DNA of 64,000 nucleotides from Vagococcus luciliae (lineage in GTDB: Bacteria > Bacillota > Bacilli > Lactobacillales > Vagococcaceae), in the NCBI RefSeq assembly GCF_024637875.1, contig NZ_CP102451.1:124001-188000 (forward strand), read 5' to 3'. This document shows, one piece after another, positions 9,372-19,099 of the stretch. A model generated the notes under the pieces. It was not told the DNA's origin. It worked only from the letters and a program-made list of their open reading frames with translations, and made no database searches. Each line of letters opens with the position of its first letter. Position 1 is the stretch's first letter. A program made the translations under genes and the position numbers.

Positions 9372-10536
9372 AGATAACACGTTTTTTCGCTGAGTTAAGG
9401 CCAACGATTAATAAAATACTTGTCATCATTAATAAAATAATCAGAGATGACTGCCAAGTTTTTGTTACATCATGTAAAAAACCAAATAAAAAAGGACCTG
9501 TTGCTGCAAGTAAGTACCCAATAGATTGAGCCATTCCTGATAATTCAGCAGCTTGCTTTGCACTAGTTGTTCGTAAATTAAAAAACATCATGGATAAACT
9601 AAAAGCAATTCCTCCAGCTATACCTATTCCCATAATAGACAGAGACACTATCTTCATATTATTTCCCATTAATCCTAAAATACCAAAAGCAAACAATAAA
9701 AAAGAAACCCAAACAAAACTTTTTTGATTTGGTCGTTTTTCAGCAATAATTGGCACAATAAATGTGATAGGCAACAACGTCATTTGCAATAATGATAACA
9801 TACCACCTGCTTGTATTGTCGATAGCCCTTTGTCCACTAACATTTCTGGTAACCACGCAACTAATACATAAAAAATAAAGGACTGAATTCCCATAAATAA
9901 CGTGACTGACCAAGCAAGTGTTGACGTCCAAATAGATGAATTTTCTTGAGGTGTCATCTCTTGAACCTCTTTATCTTGACGTTTCAACTGAGGTAACCAA
10001 CAAACAAATGCTGTTAATGCTAAAATTGACCATAATCCCAAAGCAACATTCCAGTCCAATCCAATTTTTCTTACTAAAGGAATACTAATTCCAGATGCAA
10101 TTGCACCTGTTAAATTCATACTGACAGAATAAATTCCTGTTACCAATCCGCTTTGGTGAGGAAATTCTTTTTTTACAAGTCCTGGGATAAGAACATTACA
10201 AATCGCAATAGCTGCACCTAACAACGTTGTTCCTAAAAACAAAAAAGTTAGTTGTGGGATAGCTCGTAAAAACATACCTAGTACTAAGACAATTAAAGCA
10301 CCAAAAATTGTTTTTTCTATTGTCCATTTATTTGCTAGTTTAGGTGCAATTGGAGAAATAATAGCAAAAGACATCAATGGAATAGTAGTAATTAATCCCG
10401 CTTGCCCTCCTGAAAGTATTAAATCATCTGAGATAATCCCTATTAATGGTCCTACAGCAGTAATGGGCGATCGTAAATTCATCGCCACAAAAATAATTCC
10501 TAACAACAACACTTTATTTATTTTCTTTTCCATCAT
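9370..10536 (-). CDS. CynX/NimT-family MFS transporter
   Basis: 388 residues with about 12 membrane segments. The N-terminus (NLRSPITAVGPLIGIISDD) is the signature of the cyanate permease-like CynX/NimT/YycB subfamily, whose known members move cyanate or nitroimidazoles. It directly follows an XRE-cupin regulator gene on the same strand, separated by 59 bases that hold a long palindrome. The substrate is unknown; the regulator pairing suggests an inducible small-molecule efflux or uptake function. Confidence 0.82.
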   Translation of the reverse strand: MMEKKINKVLLLGIIFVAMNLRSPITAVGPLIGIISDDLILSGGQAGLITTIPLMSFAIISPIAPKLANKWTIEKTIFGALIVLVLGMFLRAIPQLTFLFLGTTLLGAAIAICNVLIPGLVKKEFPHQSGLVTGIYSVSMNLTGAIASGISIPLVRKIGLDWNVALGLWSILALTAFVCWLPQLKRQDKEVQEMTPQENSSIWTSTLAWSVTLFMGIQSFIFYVLVAWLPEMLVDKGLSTIQAGGMLSLLQMTLLPITFIVPIIAEKRPNQKSFVWVSFLLFAFGILGLMGNNMKIVSLSIMGIGIAGGIAFSLSMMFFNLRTTSAKQAAELSGMAQSIGYLLAATGPFLFGFLHDVTKTWQSSLIILLMMTSILLIVGLNSAKKRVI

Positions 10537-10551
10537 TAATCTCCTTAAACC

Positions 10552-10597
10552 AAAAAGTATATTATAATATATAAATATATATTATAATATACTTTTT
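10552..10597. promoter_or_regulatory. Near-perfect 46-base AT palindrome between regulator and MFS gene
   Basis: Arms 10552-10573 and 10576-10597 (22 bases each) around a 2-base centre, containing TATAAT-like cores in both directions. It overlaps the stop of the XRE-cupin gene and precedes the MFS start by 16 bases. It may be an operator over the MFS promoter, an attenuator, or both. Confidence 0.55.
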
Positions 10598-11159
10598 AAT
10601 ATTTAACAACAATACTTAAAAGAGCATCCTCATCAGTTTCATTAATGTATTCATGAATAGTTCCAGAATAAAAATTAATCGTATCATATGTTTCTAAGTG
10701 ATAAATGTTACCTTCGACTTTTATAGCAATTTTCCCCTTCATTACCGTTAATACTTCAACAGATTCCTTTGGCTGATATTGTGCGGTATTAATAGAATTA
10801 GCCTTTAAGCATACTCTAAACACTTCAATATTATCTTCCCGAAAAACAGGTTGCACCAGCCAGCCTTTTGTTAAATCACTCATAAAATAAGCCATGGTGC
10901 TGACTTTAGATACAGTATTTGATACATTAGAGTAACCAATTAATTGGGATAAGGTCATATTTAATGCTTGGGATAACTTCCATAAAATATTAATCGTTGG
11001 ATTGGTCCGACCATTTTCAATATTACCAATTGATAAAACACTCACGCCTGATTTTTTTGATAGTTGTTCCATCGTTAGTCCGGACTCTTTTCTTATCTTT
11101 CTAATATAGACACCTAACTGATGAACAACATCTTTTTCATTGCTTTCCACCATAAACAA
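10596..11159 (-). CDS. XRE-family regulator with C-terminal cupin domain
   Basis: 187 residues. Residues 10-70 form an XRE helix-turn-helix (LGVYIRKIRKESGLTMEQLS, then GVSVLSIGNIENGRTNP). Residues 115-185 form a small cupin barrel (VEVLTVMKGKIAIKVEG, then SGTIHEYINETDED) that would sense a ligand. This two-domain layout is common in regulators of small-molecule efflux and catabolism. It is the first gene of a two-gene unit with the CynX-type transporter and is divergent from the DHA2 exporter at 11356, so it might control either or both. Confidence 0.85.
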   Translation of the reverse strand: MFMVESNEKDVVHQLGVYIRKIRKESGLTMEQLSKKSGVSVLSIGNIENGRTNPTINILWKLSQALNMTLSQLIGYSNVSNTVSKVSTMAYFMSDLTKGWLVQPVFREDNIEVFRVCLKANSINTAQYQPKESVEVLTVMKGKIAIKVEGNIYHLETYDTINFYSGTIHEYINETDEDALLSIVVKY

Positions 11160-11355
11160 CCTGTCCTCCTAATCTATTCTTTCAATCTAGTTTATCATAA
11201 ATACAATAGTTTGTTTCTTATAAAAAATTCCCCTAAAAAATGAAAATTTGTAGTAAGATAATAAAGTAGTTTATTTACTACCCTTATTTCATTTCAATGA
11301 TTGTGACAATAAATGATTTAAAAAGATATATAAACATAGCGATGGAGGAAAATCA

Positions 11356-12762
11356 ATGGAAACAACAACTCAAAAAAATAGATGGCTTGTCTTAGTTGCG
11401 ATTGGATTATTTACTTTCATGTCTACACTAGATGGAAGTATTGTTAATATCGCTCTACCAGTAATGTCAAAAGACATGCATATTCCAATGAATCAAGCAG
11501 AATGGATTGTCTCAATTTATTTAATGACAGTTTGCGCTTGTTTACCACTTTTTGGTAAGATTGGCGACAGTATTGGAAAGATTAAAATATTTCGTATTGG
11601 AACGATAACATTTGTCTTAGGTTCGTTATTATGTGGTGTCTTTCATACATTTGAACTCATCCTACTTTCTCGTGTTATCCAGGCGATTGGTGCTAGTATG
11701 ACAATGTCAACAAACACAGGAATTATCACAGAAGTTTTTCCGTTAAGTGAACGTGGCCGAGCATTAGGGATGATTGGTGCTTTCGTTTCACTAGGATCGA
11801 TTATGGGTCCTGGACTTGGCGGTGTCATTCTTGCCCAATTTTCTTGGGAATATATTTTTTTAATCAATGTACCTATTGGCATATTAACTATCTTACTTGG
11901 TCAAAAAGTTTTACCAAAAGATTCAACAAAATCTGGGACTAAAATTGATTTTATCGGATTTATATTATTTGCCACAATTATTTTAACTTTATTTGGTGGC
12001 ATATTTATCGGTCAAGAAGTAGGTTATACACACACATTGCCTGTTTTATTAATTATTATTGCATTAATAACAATGGTGATTTTTTACCGAATTGAGACAA
12101 AAAAGAACAATCCTCTCATTCAATTTTCTTTATTTAAAAATAAAGTATTTACGTTAAGTTTGTTAACAGCTTCTATGATTTTTGTCACAAACTTTTTTAC
12201 AAATGTTGTGATTCCTTTTTATTTACAAAATACAAGAGGCTATTCTGCTAGTTTTTCAGGTATCTTAATGATGGTAGTTCCTTTTACTATGATAATTGGC
12301 TCTCCTGTTAGTGGGTATATCACTGATAAAGTTGGCGCAAAATTATTAACTTTTGTGGGATTGATTTTAATCACTATTTCTCAATTACTCTATTTAATTT
12401 TAGGCGAACAAACATCTCTTATCTTTTTTATATTTGCTTCTATTTTTGTCGGTCTTGGAAATGCCTTATTTCAAGCACCAAATAACACTCTAGTTATGAG
12501 CAATGTTGAGAAAAAGGATTTAGGTGTAGCAGGTAGTTTAAATTCTCTTGCACGAAATTTAGGGATGGTGGTAGGCATTTCTCTATCAACAACTATCTTG
12601 TACGCAGCAATGAGTTATCATTATGAACAAAGGGTTACAACTTACATAGCAGGTCGTCCAGATGTTTTCATTTATGGGATGCATGCTGTTTATATCACTT
12701 CATTTGTTATTTGCTTCATTGCCACAATTTTAACTGGTATCAGATTCTTCAAAAAAGATTAA
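11356..12762 (+). CDS. DHA2-family (14-TM) MFS drug exporter
   Basis: 468 residues. Motif A-like sequences (FGKIGDSIGKIKIFRIG) after helix 2 and motif C (GSIMGPGLGGVI) in helix 5 mark it as an EmrB/QacA-type proton antiporter, with 14 predicted membrane helices. It would export cationic or hydrophobic compounds. It is transcribed divergently from the XRE-cupin gene across about 200 bases and shares a bidirectional terminator with truA. Clear GGAGG before the ATG. Confidence 0.88.
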   Translation: METTTQKNRWLVLVAIGLFTFMSTLDGSIVNIALPVMSKDMHIPMNQAEWIVSIYLMTVCACLPLFGKIGDSIGKIKIFRIGTITFVLGSLLCGVFHTFELILLSRVIQAIGASMTMSTNTGIITEVFPLSERGRALGMIGAFVSLGSIMGPGLGGVILAQFSWEYIFLINVPIGILTILLGQKVLPKDSTKSGTKIDFIGFILFATIILTLFGGIFIGQEVGYTHTLPVLLIIIALITMVIFYRIETKKNNPLIQFSLFKNKVFTLSLLTASMIFVTNFFTNVVIPFYLQNTRGYSASFSGILMMVVPFTMIIGSPVSGYITDKVGAKLLTFVGLILITISQLLYLILGEQTSLIFFIFASIFVGLGNALFQAPNNTLVMSNVEKKDLGVAGSLNSLARNLGMVVGISLSTTILYAAMSYHYEQRVTTYIAGRPDVFIYGMHAVYITSFVICFIATILTGIRFFKKD

Positions 12763-12801
12763 AAAAGGAGGCAATGTCTTTAACACATTGCCTCCTTTTT
12801 T
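12761..12801. terminator. Bidirectional terminator between the exporter and truA
   Basis: Arms 12761-12777 and 12785-12801 (AAAAAAGGAGGCAATGT and its complement) with a 7-base loop. Both strands end in T-runs, serving the convergent genes on each side. Confidence 0.92.
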
Positions 12802-12802
12802 G

Positions 12803-13543
12803 TTACTTATAAAATACCTCATCTAAAAATAAACCTTGTGCTGGCACTGTATCACCTGCTTGGCTTCTAATACCAGTCTCAAAAACATTATCGATGTCTT
12901 CTACAGTTAAACGACCTACACCAATATCAAGTAATGTTCCCATCATAATGCGAACCATTTTATGCAAAAAGCCATCCCCTACAAAGGTAAATTGCAAAAT
13001 GTCACCATGACGTTGAATGGCTATATCTGATATAGTTCGAGTAGTTGATTTTTTCGTTTTTTTCAATGCAGAAAAACCTCGAAAATCATGCGTTCCTTTT
13101 AATTTTTTACATGCCTCTTCCATTTTTTCTATATTTAAGTCCTCTGGGACATACATGCTATAATTTTTATAAAAGGCTGAGGGAATACGATGATTCCAGA
13201 CATTATAGCTATATTTTTTTCCCTTGGCGTTATATCTAGAGTGAAATCGTTCTGGCATATCATCAAGTTGTTTCACCACAATATCTTGAGGTAAATATTG
13301 ATGAAAAAAGTCTAACATCTCATTCAAAGACATAGTTGATTCAGTTTTAAAATTGGCCACTTGTCCTTTTGCATGGGTTCCTGCATCGGTTCTGCCTGAG
13401 CCTATAATTTCTATTTTTTCACCAGTCATTTGATGAATAATATTTTCTATCTTACCTTGAATCGTTTTATCAGAATTACCTAAACGTTGCCATCCTTGAT
13501 ATCTTTTTCCATCGTATTCAATCGTCATTTTTATGTTTCTCAT
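12803..13543 (-). CDS. truA: tRNA pseudouridine(38-40) synthase
   Basis: 246 residues, the normal TruA length. The catalytic Asp is in GSGRTDAGTHAKGQ near residue 50; FHSRYNAKGKKYSY and FRGFSALKK-type segments follow. It isomerises uridines 38-40 in the anticodon arm of many tRNAs in the cytoplasm. The nearest Shine-Dalgarno (AAAGGAG) is rather far (about 12 bases) from the first ATG. In many Firmicutes truA follows ecfT and ribosomal genes; here it stands alone. Confidence 0.95.
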   Translation of the reverse strand: MRNIKMTIEYDGKRYQGWQRLGNSDKTIQGKIENIIHQMTGEKIEIIGSGRTDAGTHAKGQVANFKTESTMSLNEMLDFFHQYLPQDIVVKQLDDMPERFHSRYNAKGKKYSYNVWNHRIPSAFYKNYSMYVPEDLNIEKMEEACKKLKGTHDFRGFSALKKTKKSTTRTISDIAIQRHGDILQFTFVGDGFLHKMVRIMMGTLLDIGVGRLTVEDIDNVFETGIRSQAGDTVPAQGLFLDEVFYK

Positions 13544-13774
13544 ATTATCGTCAATCTCCTTTATGTTCTAACTGTCACCTTGTCTATCATGACATAATTT
13601 ATTAGATTATAAAAGAACAACCAGACTTGCTTCATCTTAATTTACACATATTGTTACGCAGAATTTATTTCAAATATTAAATTTAGCCATAACCATTAAC
13701 CTTAATTTATCAATAAATACATTTTACATGAATTAAATATAAGGAACTATAACTTTACTTCAATAGGTTATATC

Positions 13775-14770
13775 CTACTTATAGCTGTCTTTTTTTGATG
13801 TCTTTCCTCGCCAAATTTTTACTGGAAGGATATATTCTTTCTCTGTTTCTTTTTTATTTATTCGTTTCATTAAAATATCAATTGCTATCTCTGCCATCTC
13901 ATCTATCGGTTGAATAATCGTCGTTAAATCGGGTAAGATACTACGTGTCATCAGTGTCCCATCATAACCTACGAGTAATAAATCTTCTGGTACGCGTATA
14001 TGTTTTTCTTTTGCAACTTGTAAAATTAAGGCCGCATCCATATCATTTGATGCAAAAATTCCATCCACATCTGGGTATGTTTCAAACAAATCATAAAATA
14101 TTTTTTTCTTTTCTTGATAAGGAATATTAAAATCTAATGTTATTGTATTAGGTATCAAATCATGTTCCTTCATTGTTTCTTCATAAGCTATTCGACGACG
14201 TTTAGCTGGCGTTTCTAATTCACTAGGTCCATTCGTATGGATGATATTTTTTGCTCCTTGCTCAATCAATTCCTTAGTAGCAAATCTGCCACCTTGATAA
14301 TTATCTGACTCAATAACTGGAATATCTTCATTCATCACGCGATCAATAGCCACAATGGGTAGATTTTGATATTTATATTCCTGTATTCCTTGATTATGCG
14401 TTCCAACAATTAAACCATCTACTTGCTCCGATAATAATTGATTTAAATAATCTGATTCTTTTTTGGAATCATTCATTGAATTACCAATTAATACTTTATA
14501 ACCTTTTTCGTATAGTTTTTTTTCTAATGCTTCAGACAACTCACCAAAAAAAGGGTTTGCTATAGTCGGAAATAGCAAGCCGATAATATTTGTTTTCTTA
14601 TTATAAAGCTGTCTAGCCACAACATTCGGTTGATAATTAAGCTCCTCAATCGCCTGGTTAACCTTATCAATCGTTTTTTGACTTAAGTATCCTCGATTAT
14701 TTAATACCCGTGACACCGTTGTTTTTGATACATTGGCATGTTTGGCAACATCTTCTAACTTTGGTCTCAT
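13775..14770 (-). CDS. LacI-family repressor, probable sucrose regulator
   Basis: About 331 residues from MRPKLEDVAKHANVSKTTVS, which is the LacI helix-turn-helix and hinge; GAGGGGAAGG precedes that ATG, so the 13 upstream codons are not used. The rest is a periplasmic-binding-protein-like sensor domain. It lies directly downstream of the permease/hydrolase/fructokinase genes behind a terminator, and two LacI-type operators flank the promoter of that operon. Repression of the sucrose genes is therefore the likely role (inference). Confidence 0.87.
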   Translation of the reverse strand: MRPKLEDVAKHANVSKTTVSRVLNNRGYLSQKTIDKVNQAIEELNYQPNVVARQLYNKKTNIIGLLFPTIANPFFGELSEALEKKLYEKGYKVLIGNSMNDSKKESDYLNQLLSEQVDGLIVGTHNQGIQEYKYQNLPIVAIDRVMNEDIPVIESDNYQGGRFATKELIEQGAKNIIHTNGPSELETPAKRRRIAYEETMKEHDLIPNTITLDFNIPYQEKKKIFYDLFETYPDVDGIFASNDMDAALILQVAKEKHIRVPEDLLLVGYDGTLMTRSILPDLTTIIQPIDEMAEIAIDILMKRINKKETEKEYILPVKIWRGKTSKKDSYK

Positions 14771-14805
14771 ATGCCTTCCCCTCTTATTTTTATACATATA
14801 GAATA

Positions 14806-14848
14806 GCATAAAAAAGGCTTTTATAACACTTGATTATAAAAGCCTTTT
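14806..14848 (-). terminator. Terminator between fructokinase and LacI-family genes
   Basis: Arms 14812-14826 and 14834-14848 (15 bp) with a 7-base loop and a minus-strand T-run. It should separate most sucrose-operon transcripts from the repressor gene. Confidence 0.88.
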
Positions 14849-14852
14849 ACTA

Positions 14853-15725
14853 TTATTCTTGTAATTGATTTAATCCCAAAGCAAAGTTGCCCAATGTTGC
14901 TGAACCATTATTTTTAATTAATGGACGTGTAATATATTTATCTAGAGGTGGTAACTCAACATAATCATCTAATAGCTCATCAACTTGTTGACGTACTTTC
15001 TCTAGTAAGGTTTCATTAGCAACACTTCCACCAAAGACGATCTTGTCTGGTCGAATAATAAGAGTTGTTTGGATAACTGCCTGTGCTAAATAATAAGCCA
15101 TAATATCCCAAACAGGATCTGTTAAAGGAACCGTTTCACCTTTTTTGCCCAAACGAGCTTCAAAAGTTGGACCAGCAACTAATCCTTCTAAACAGTCACC
15201 ATGATACGGACAAATCCCTTCAAATTCTAAATCATCAGGATGACGCTTAACATATGTGTGTCCCATCTCAGGATGTCCCGCTTCACCTAGTAAGTCACCA
15301 TTAATAACTGCTCCACCACCAACACCTGTTCCAACAGTATAATAAACCAGTGAATCTATTTTTTCATTTGATAAAGTCGACATAATGTATTCACCATAAG
15401 CAGAACCATTAACGTCCGTTGTCCAAGACATTGGGACATTTAATTCTTCCCGTAAATAACCTAGAACATTAACATTTTTCCATCCTGGTTTTGGTGTTGT
15501 TGTAATATAACCAGATTTTGGTGAATGTTTTCTAATCTCAATTGGCCCAAAAGATGCCACACCTAGTGCGTCAATCTCAAATTGTTTAAAATAATCCACT
15601 GCTTTTTTTAATGTTTCTTCTGGTGTAGTAGTAGGAAAAGTAATTTGATCTTTCACACGGTAATCTTCATCCCCTACAGCACAGACAAATTTTGTTCCAC
15701 CTGCTTCAATACTACCAATTAACAC
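14853..15725 (-). CDS. scrK: ROK-family fructokinase
   Basis: 290 residues. ATP-binding EAGGTKFVCAVG at the N-terminus, ROK signature with a zinc site (GHTYVKRHPDD through CPYHGDC near residues 150-175), and GTGVGGGAVINGDLLGEAGHP. It phosphorylates fructose to fructose-6-phosphate. It begins with GTG behind AGGAGG, 12 bases after the GH32 gene. In this operon it would process the fructose released by sucrose hydrolysis. Confidence 0.9.
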   Translation of the reverse strand: MLIGSIEAGGTKFVCAVGDEDYRVKDQITFPTTTPEETLKKAVDYFKQFEIDALGVASFGPIEIRKHSPKSGYITTTPKPGWKNVNVLGYLREELNVPMSWTTDVNGSAYGEYIMSTLSNEKIDSLVYYTVGTGVGGGAVINGDLLGEAGHPEMGHTYVKRHPDDLEFEGICPYHGDCLEGLVAGPTFEARLGKKGETVPLTDPVWDIMAYYLAQAVIQTTLIIRPDKIVFGGSVANETLLEKVRQQVDELLDDYVELPPLDKYITRPLIKNNGSATLGNFALGLNQLQE

Positions 15726-15737
15726 AATAAAACCTCC

Positions 15738-17168
15738 TTAGTTATAAGAAACTGCATCGTTTTCAAGACGATAAACTGTATAAGAGATTGTTTGTTTTTC
15801 ACTAACTGAAAGACATACTTCAGGTTTTTCCTCAGTATAAAAACGCTCAGTGAACACAAGCTCTCCATCATTAATAAAAATTTCAATCGAACTTGTATCA
15901 ATAAATACTCGTAATGACAGTTTATCACATGACTGAATTGTACCATATCTTAAGTCGTCTTTGTCATTACGTTTTAAAATAAATTCATTCGTTTTATTAG
16001 AATATGTTAATAAAACCAAATCATTTTCAGACATTTTTAATGAAATAATGAGTTCTTGTTCTTCTGACTTATCTAGTGGAGCATCTATTAATAATTCATT
16101 AGATAAGGCATCTTTTATTAAACATAATTCTTTCATTACAGTTGTTGTATCATGCTTTAATTCTTCTGCGCGCAAAGTTTCTAATTCTTTAACAGGTGTC
16201 ATGTAAAGATGATTATTTTTTAATCTCAATTCACGTGGAATAGTTAAAGCTCCTGCCCAACCATCTTCTTGCTCAGGCATTGGACTTTCCCACATATCCA
16301 TCCACGCGATCACAATTCTTCTACCATCTGGTGCTAATGTTGTTTGTGTCGCATAAAAATCATGCCCTTTATCCAATTCATGGAACTCACCACGTGTGAA
16401 TGTTGCTGTTTTGTAGTCATAATCACCAATGAAATAACCTGTTTGGAATAGATTTAAATAATCTTTTCCTTGCGCATCGATTCCTTGTGGTGATAATAAT
16501 AAAATATCTTTGCCATCAAGATTGAAAAAGTCTGGACATTCCCACATAAAACCTTCAGTTTTTAAGCCATTTGCTTTAGAAATAGGTCCTTCATATTCCC
16601 ATTCTAATAAATCTTTAGATGAGTAGACAATTGCTCTACCTACCCCATCTTCACCTTGGCTGCCTAAAATCATATAATAAACGCCATCTTTTTCCCAAAC
16701 TTTAGGATCTCTAAAATGATGTGTATTATCCCCAGGTTCTTTTGCAATAATAGGATTGTTTTCATATTTTGTAAAATGAATACCATCTGTACTGTAAGCC
16801 ATATTTTGATTTTGCCAAAAATGATCTTTATCTCCATCATCGTAATAATGATGTCCAGTATAAAACAAATAGAGTACTCCATCTTTTTCAATTGCACTAC
16901 CTGAGAAGCAACCATCCTCGTCTTCTTTATCACCAGGTGTCAACGCAATTGGCAATTCTTCCCAATGAACTAAATCTTTACTTCTAGCGTGTCCCCAATG
17001 CATTGGTCCCCATTCAGCACTATGTGGATGGTGTTGGAAAAACACATGATAATAACCATCAAAGAAACAAAAGCCATTTGGATCATTAATCCATCCTGAT
17101 CGTGCAGATACATGATACCCTAGTCTATAGCGTGTGTTTGTTAATTCAATCGTATCTTTGTTTGTCAT
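15738..17168 (-). CDS. GH32 sucrose hydrolase (sucrose or sucrose-6-phosphate hydrolase)
   Basis: 476 residues. The GH32 five-bladed propeller carries the nucleophile in GWINDPNGF (around residue 26), the FRDPKVW motif, and the acid/base Glu in MWECPDFF. A beta-sandwich forms the last 130 residues. No signal peptide, so it acts inside the cell. Because the adjoining transporter is an MFS symporter rather than a PTS enzyme II, the substrate is more likely free sucrose (CscA-like) than sucrose-6-phosphate (ScrB-like). It yields glucose plus fructose. Confidence 0.9.
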   Translation of the reverse strand: MTNKDTIELTNTRYRLGYHVSARSGWINDPNGFCFFDGYYHVFFQHHPHSAEWGPMHWGHARSKDLVHWEELPIALTPGDKEDEDGCFSGSAIEKDGVLYLFYTGHHYYDDGDKDHFWQNQNMAYSTDGIHFTKYENNPIIAKEPGDNTHHFRDPKVWEKDGVYYMILGSQGEDGVGRAIVYSSKDLLEWEYEGPISKANGLKTEGFMWECPDFFNLDGKDILLLSPQGIDAQGKDYLNLFQTGYFIGDYDYKTATFTRGEFHELDKGHDFYATQTTLAPDGRRIVIAWMDMWESPMPEQEDGWAGALTIPRELRLKNNHLYMTPVKELETLRAEELKHDTTTVMKELCLIKDALSNELLIDAPLDKSEEQELIISLKMSENDLVLLTYSNKTNEFILKRNDKDDLRYGTIQSCDKLSLRVFIDTSSIEIFINDGELVFTERFYTEEKPEVCLSVSEKQTISYTVYRLENDAVSYN

Positions 17169-17217
17169 AATAAATCTCCTACTTTCTCGTTTTTATTTAT
17201 AGTCATTAATTTATTTA

Positions 17218-18495
17218 TTAACCTCTAATGAATGGATCTCCTTGAACATCTTGGTCATCTTTTTTAAGAATAAAGAAGGCATAAACCCCTGCCACTAAAA
17301 CAATCATTGAAATAATTCTAAATGTTGACTGGTAACCCACTTTATCTCTTAATATCCCTAATGGAGTAGATAAAATAACTTGACCTACTTGTGCTGCAAT
17401 TTGAAACCCAATCATATAAAGAGTAGCTGATAATTTAGTATCAAAATGCAAAGTAAAATAACGAAACATTGGTAAAATAAACATCGGTACTTCTAAGGCA
17501 TGTAGCATTTTAATACAAGAAACAGCTGTTGGTGATGAGGCAAAACCACATAGACCTATTCTCACGCACATTATAGTCACACCACATAATAGTGTGTTTC
17601 TTACACCAATTTTTCTCATGATGATTGGGACAACACCCAACATAATTGCTTCACAAAATACTTGAATCGCATTCAACGTACCATACATTTTTTCACCTGC
17701 TGCTGATGTTGAAAATAAACTAGTGTAAAAACCTGGAAACATTTGTTGATCAAATACATTATAAAATGTCCATGTAAAAACAATAAAAATAATAATTGCC
17801 CATAGTTGCGGTAATCTAAGTAATCCAAACATCTCTTTCAAAGACGGGACACTGCTTGATTCTGCCTGCTTATCTTCAAATTCTTTGCTAGCTATTTTCT
17901 CAGCTTTAGGTTTCCATAACAATAAATTAAGTAATAATAATAAGCCAAAAAATGATCCAGCCCAGAAATTTAAGTTAGGATTCTTCACAAAAAGGAAACC
18001 GGCTAATAACGCAACAATCGCATACCCAAATGATCCCCATGCTCTAGCTTGACCATACTCAAAATCAAACAAACGGCTAAATCTTTCGGTCACCGCTTCA
18101 AAAATTCCAACTGATGATAGAAAACCAGCAGATAAAACAACTGCTCCAACAAGTATTCCTAAATTAAAATTACTCTTTAATAATGGTCCATAAACCCATA
18201 TGAAAAATGGACCTACAAGTGTTGCTATACACGCTGAAAAGATTAATAGTGTTCGTTTGATGTACAACTTATCTTGTAGTGTACCGTAGACAAACATAAA
18301 AATTAATGTTACTAATGAATTGGCTGAAAAAATCGTTCCGACAGCGCTACCACTTAATCCCAAACCACTAGACTCAGATGTCAACCATAATTGGAAGAAT
18401 GACCACCATACTCCCCATGAAGCAAAAAATAGCAGTAATGTTAACGAACTTTGTAAATAAGATGGATTTTTAAATGATTCTTTGAATTTTGACAT
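17218..18495 (-). CDS. LacY/CscB-type oligosaccharide:H+ symporter, probable sucrose permease
   Basis: About 425 residues from MSKFKES, with GGGGGAAA before this ATG; the open frame runs 18 codons further upstream into the operator. Twelve membrane segments. FFASWGVWWSFFQLWLT at the start and an ARAWGSFGYA segment after helix 4 match the LacY/RafB/CscB subfamily, with the late LHALEVPMFILPMFRYF also characteristic. It would import sucrose with protons. It is the first gene of the sucrose operon. Confidence 0.86.
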   Translation of the reverse strand: MSKFKESFKNPSYLQSSLTLLLFFASWGVWWSFFQLWLTSESSGLGLSGSAVGTIFSANSLVTLIFMFVYGTLQDKLYIKRTLLIFSACIATLVGPFFIWVYGPLLKSNFNLGILVGAVVLSAGFLSSVGIFEAVTERFSRLFDFEYGQARAWGSFGYAIVALLAGFLFVKNPNLNFWAGSFFGLLLLLNLLLWKPKAEKIASKEFEDKQAESSSVPSLKEMFGLLRLPQLWAIIIFIVFTWTFYNVFDQQMFPGFYTSLFSTSAAGEKMYGTLNAIQVFCEAIMLGVVPIIMRKIGVRNTLLCGVTIMCVRIGLCGFASSPTAVSCIKMLHALEVPMFILPMFRYFTLHFDTKLSATLYMIGFQIAAQVGQVILSTPLGILRDKVGYQSTFRIISMIVLVAGVYAFFILKKDDQDVQGDPFIRG

Positions 18496-18534
18496 ATCAG
18501 TTTCCCCCGATGATAATATATTCTTCCAGTTATA

Positions 18535-18616
18535 GCAACCGGTTAACATTTTTTGAAAAGCGCTTTCTATATTTAAGAGTATAAATTAAATCCGCTTTCA
18601 TGTCAACCGGATAACA
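18535..18616 (-). promoter_or_regulatory. Sucrose operon promoter with two LacI-type operators and a cre-like site
   Basis: On the minus strand TTGACA (18601-18606) and TATACT (18578-18583) are spaced by exactly 17 bases. Two operator-like sequences share the core AACCGG-TAACA: 18603-18616 overlapping the -35 box, and 18535-18548 in the leader, centred 68 bases apart, which would allow looping. Between them, just past the -10, lies AGAAAGCGCTTTTC (18555-18568), close to the CcpA cre consensus. Negative control by the LacI protein and by carbon catabolite repression is inferred. Confidence 0.75.
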
Positions 18617-19099
18617 TGTTGTTTTTATGATTTTTTTGTAAAAAAATGAACAATAATTATAGTCTTCTATACTTGTTAGAAAGATATTCCTTCATATTAC
18701 AAAAAATATTAAATTATCTCTAATATCTATTTCATTAAAATCAACCTCTTCTGACCCAACTTCCTTCATTAATAGTTAGTTATTCATTAAATTTTGAATC
18801 ATTTGATATCCTTATTTTTAAAGCATTACAATCTATCTGATTACCTAACTGAATAGTAAATAATTTCTTATTATATTCATTAGATTTTTTATCAATAATT
18901 TAATGAAGTCCACTTTTGGTTTCAAGGTTAAATGTTTACTGAACATATCGTTCATTTAATTGTTTTTATATTCTACTAACTAAAAAACTATTATTGATTA
19001 AAGAAATTGATAATTATTCTGAAAATTTAAATTATGTTTTTCAATTATTAAACAAGTATGATAAAATAGTGAGAAATCATTGATTAGGAAGTGGATTAT
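18617..19099. other. AT-rich intergenic region between divergent sucrose and asnA units
   Basis: No gene or T-box seen. The last 30 bases hold a TATGATAAAAT segment that could serve as the asnA -10, and AGGAAGTGG as its ribosome binding site. The rest is very AT-rich without a repeat I can name. Confidence 0.5.
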
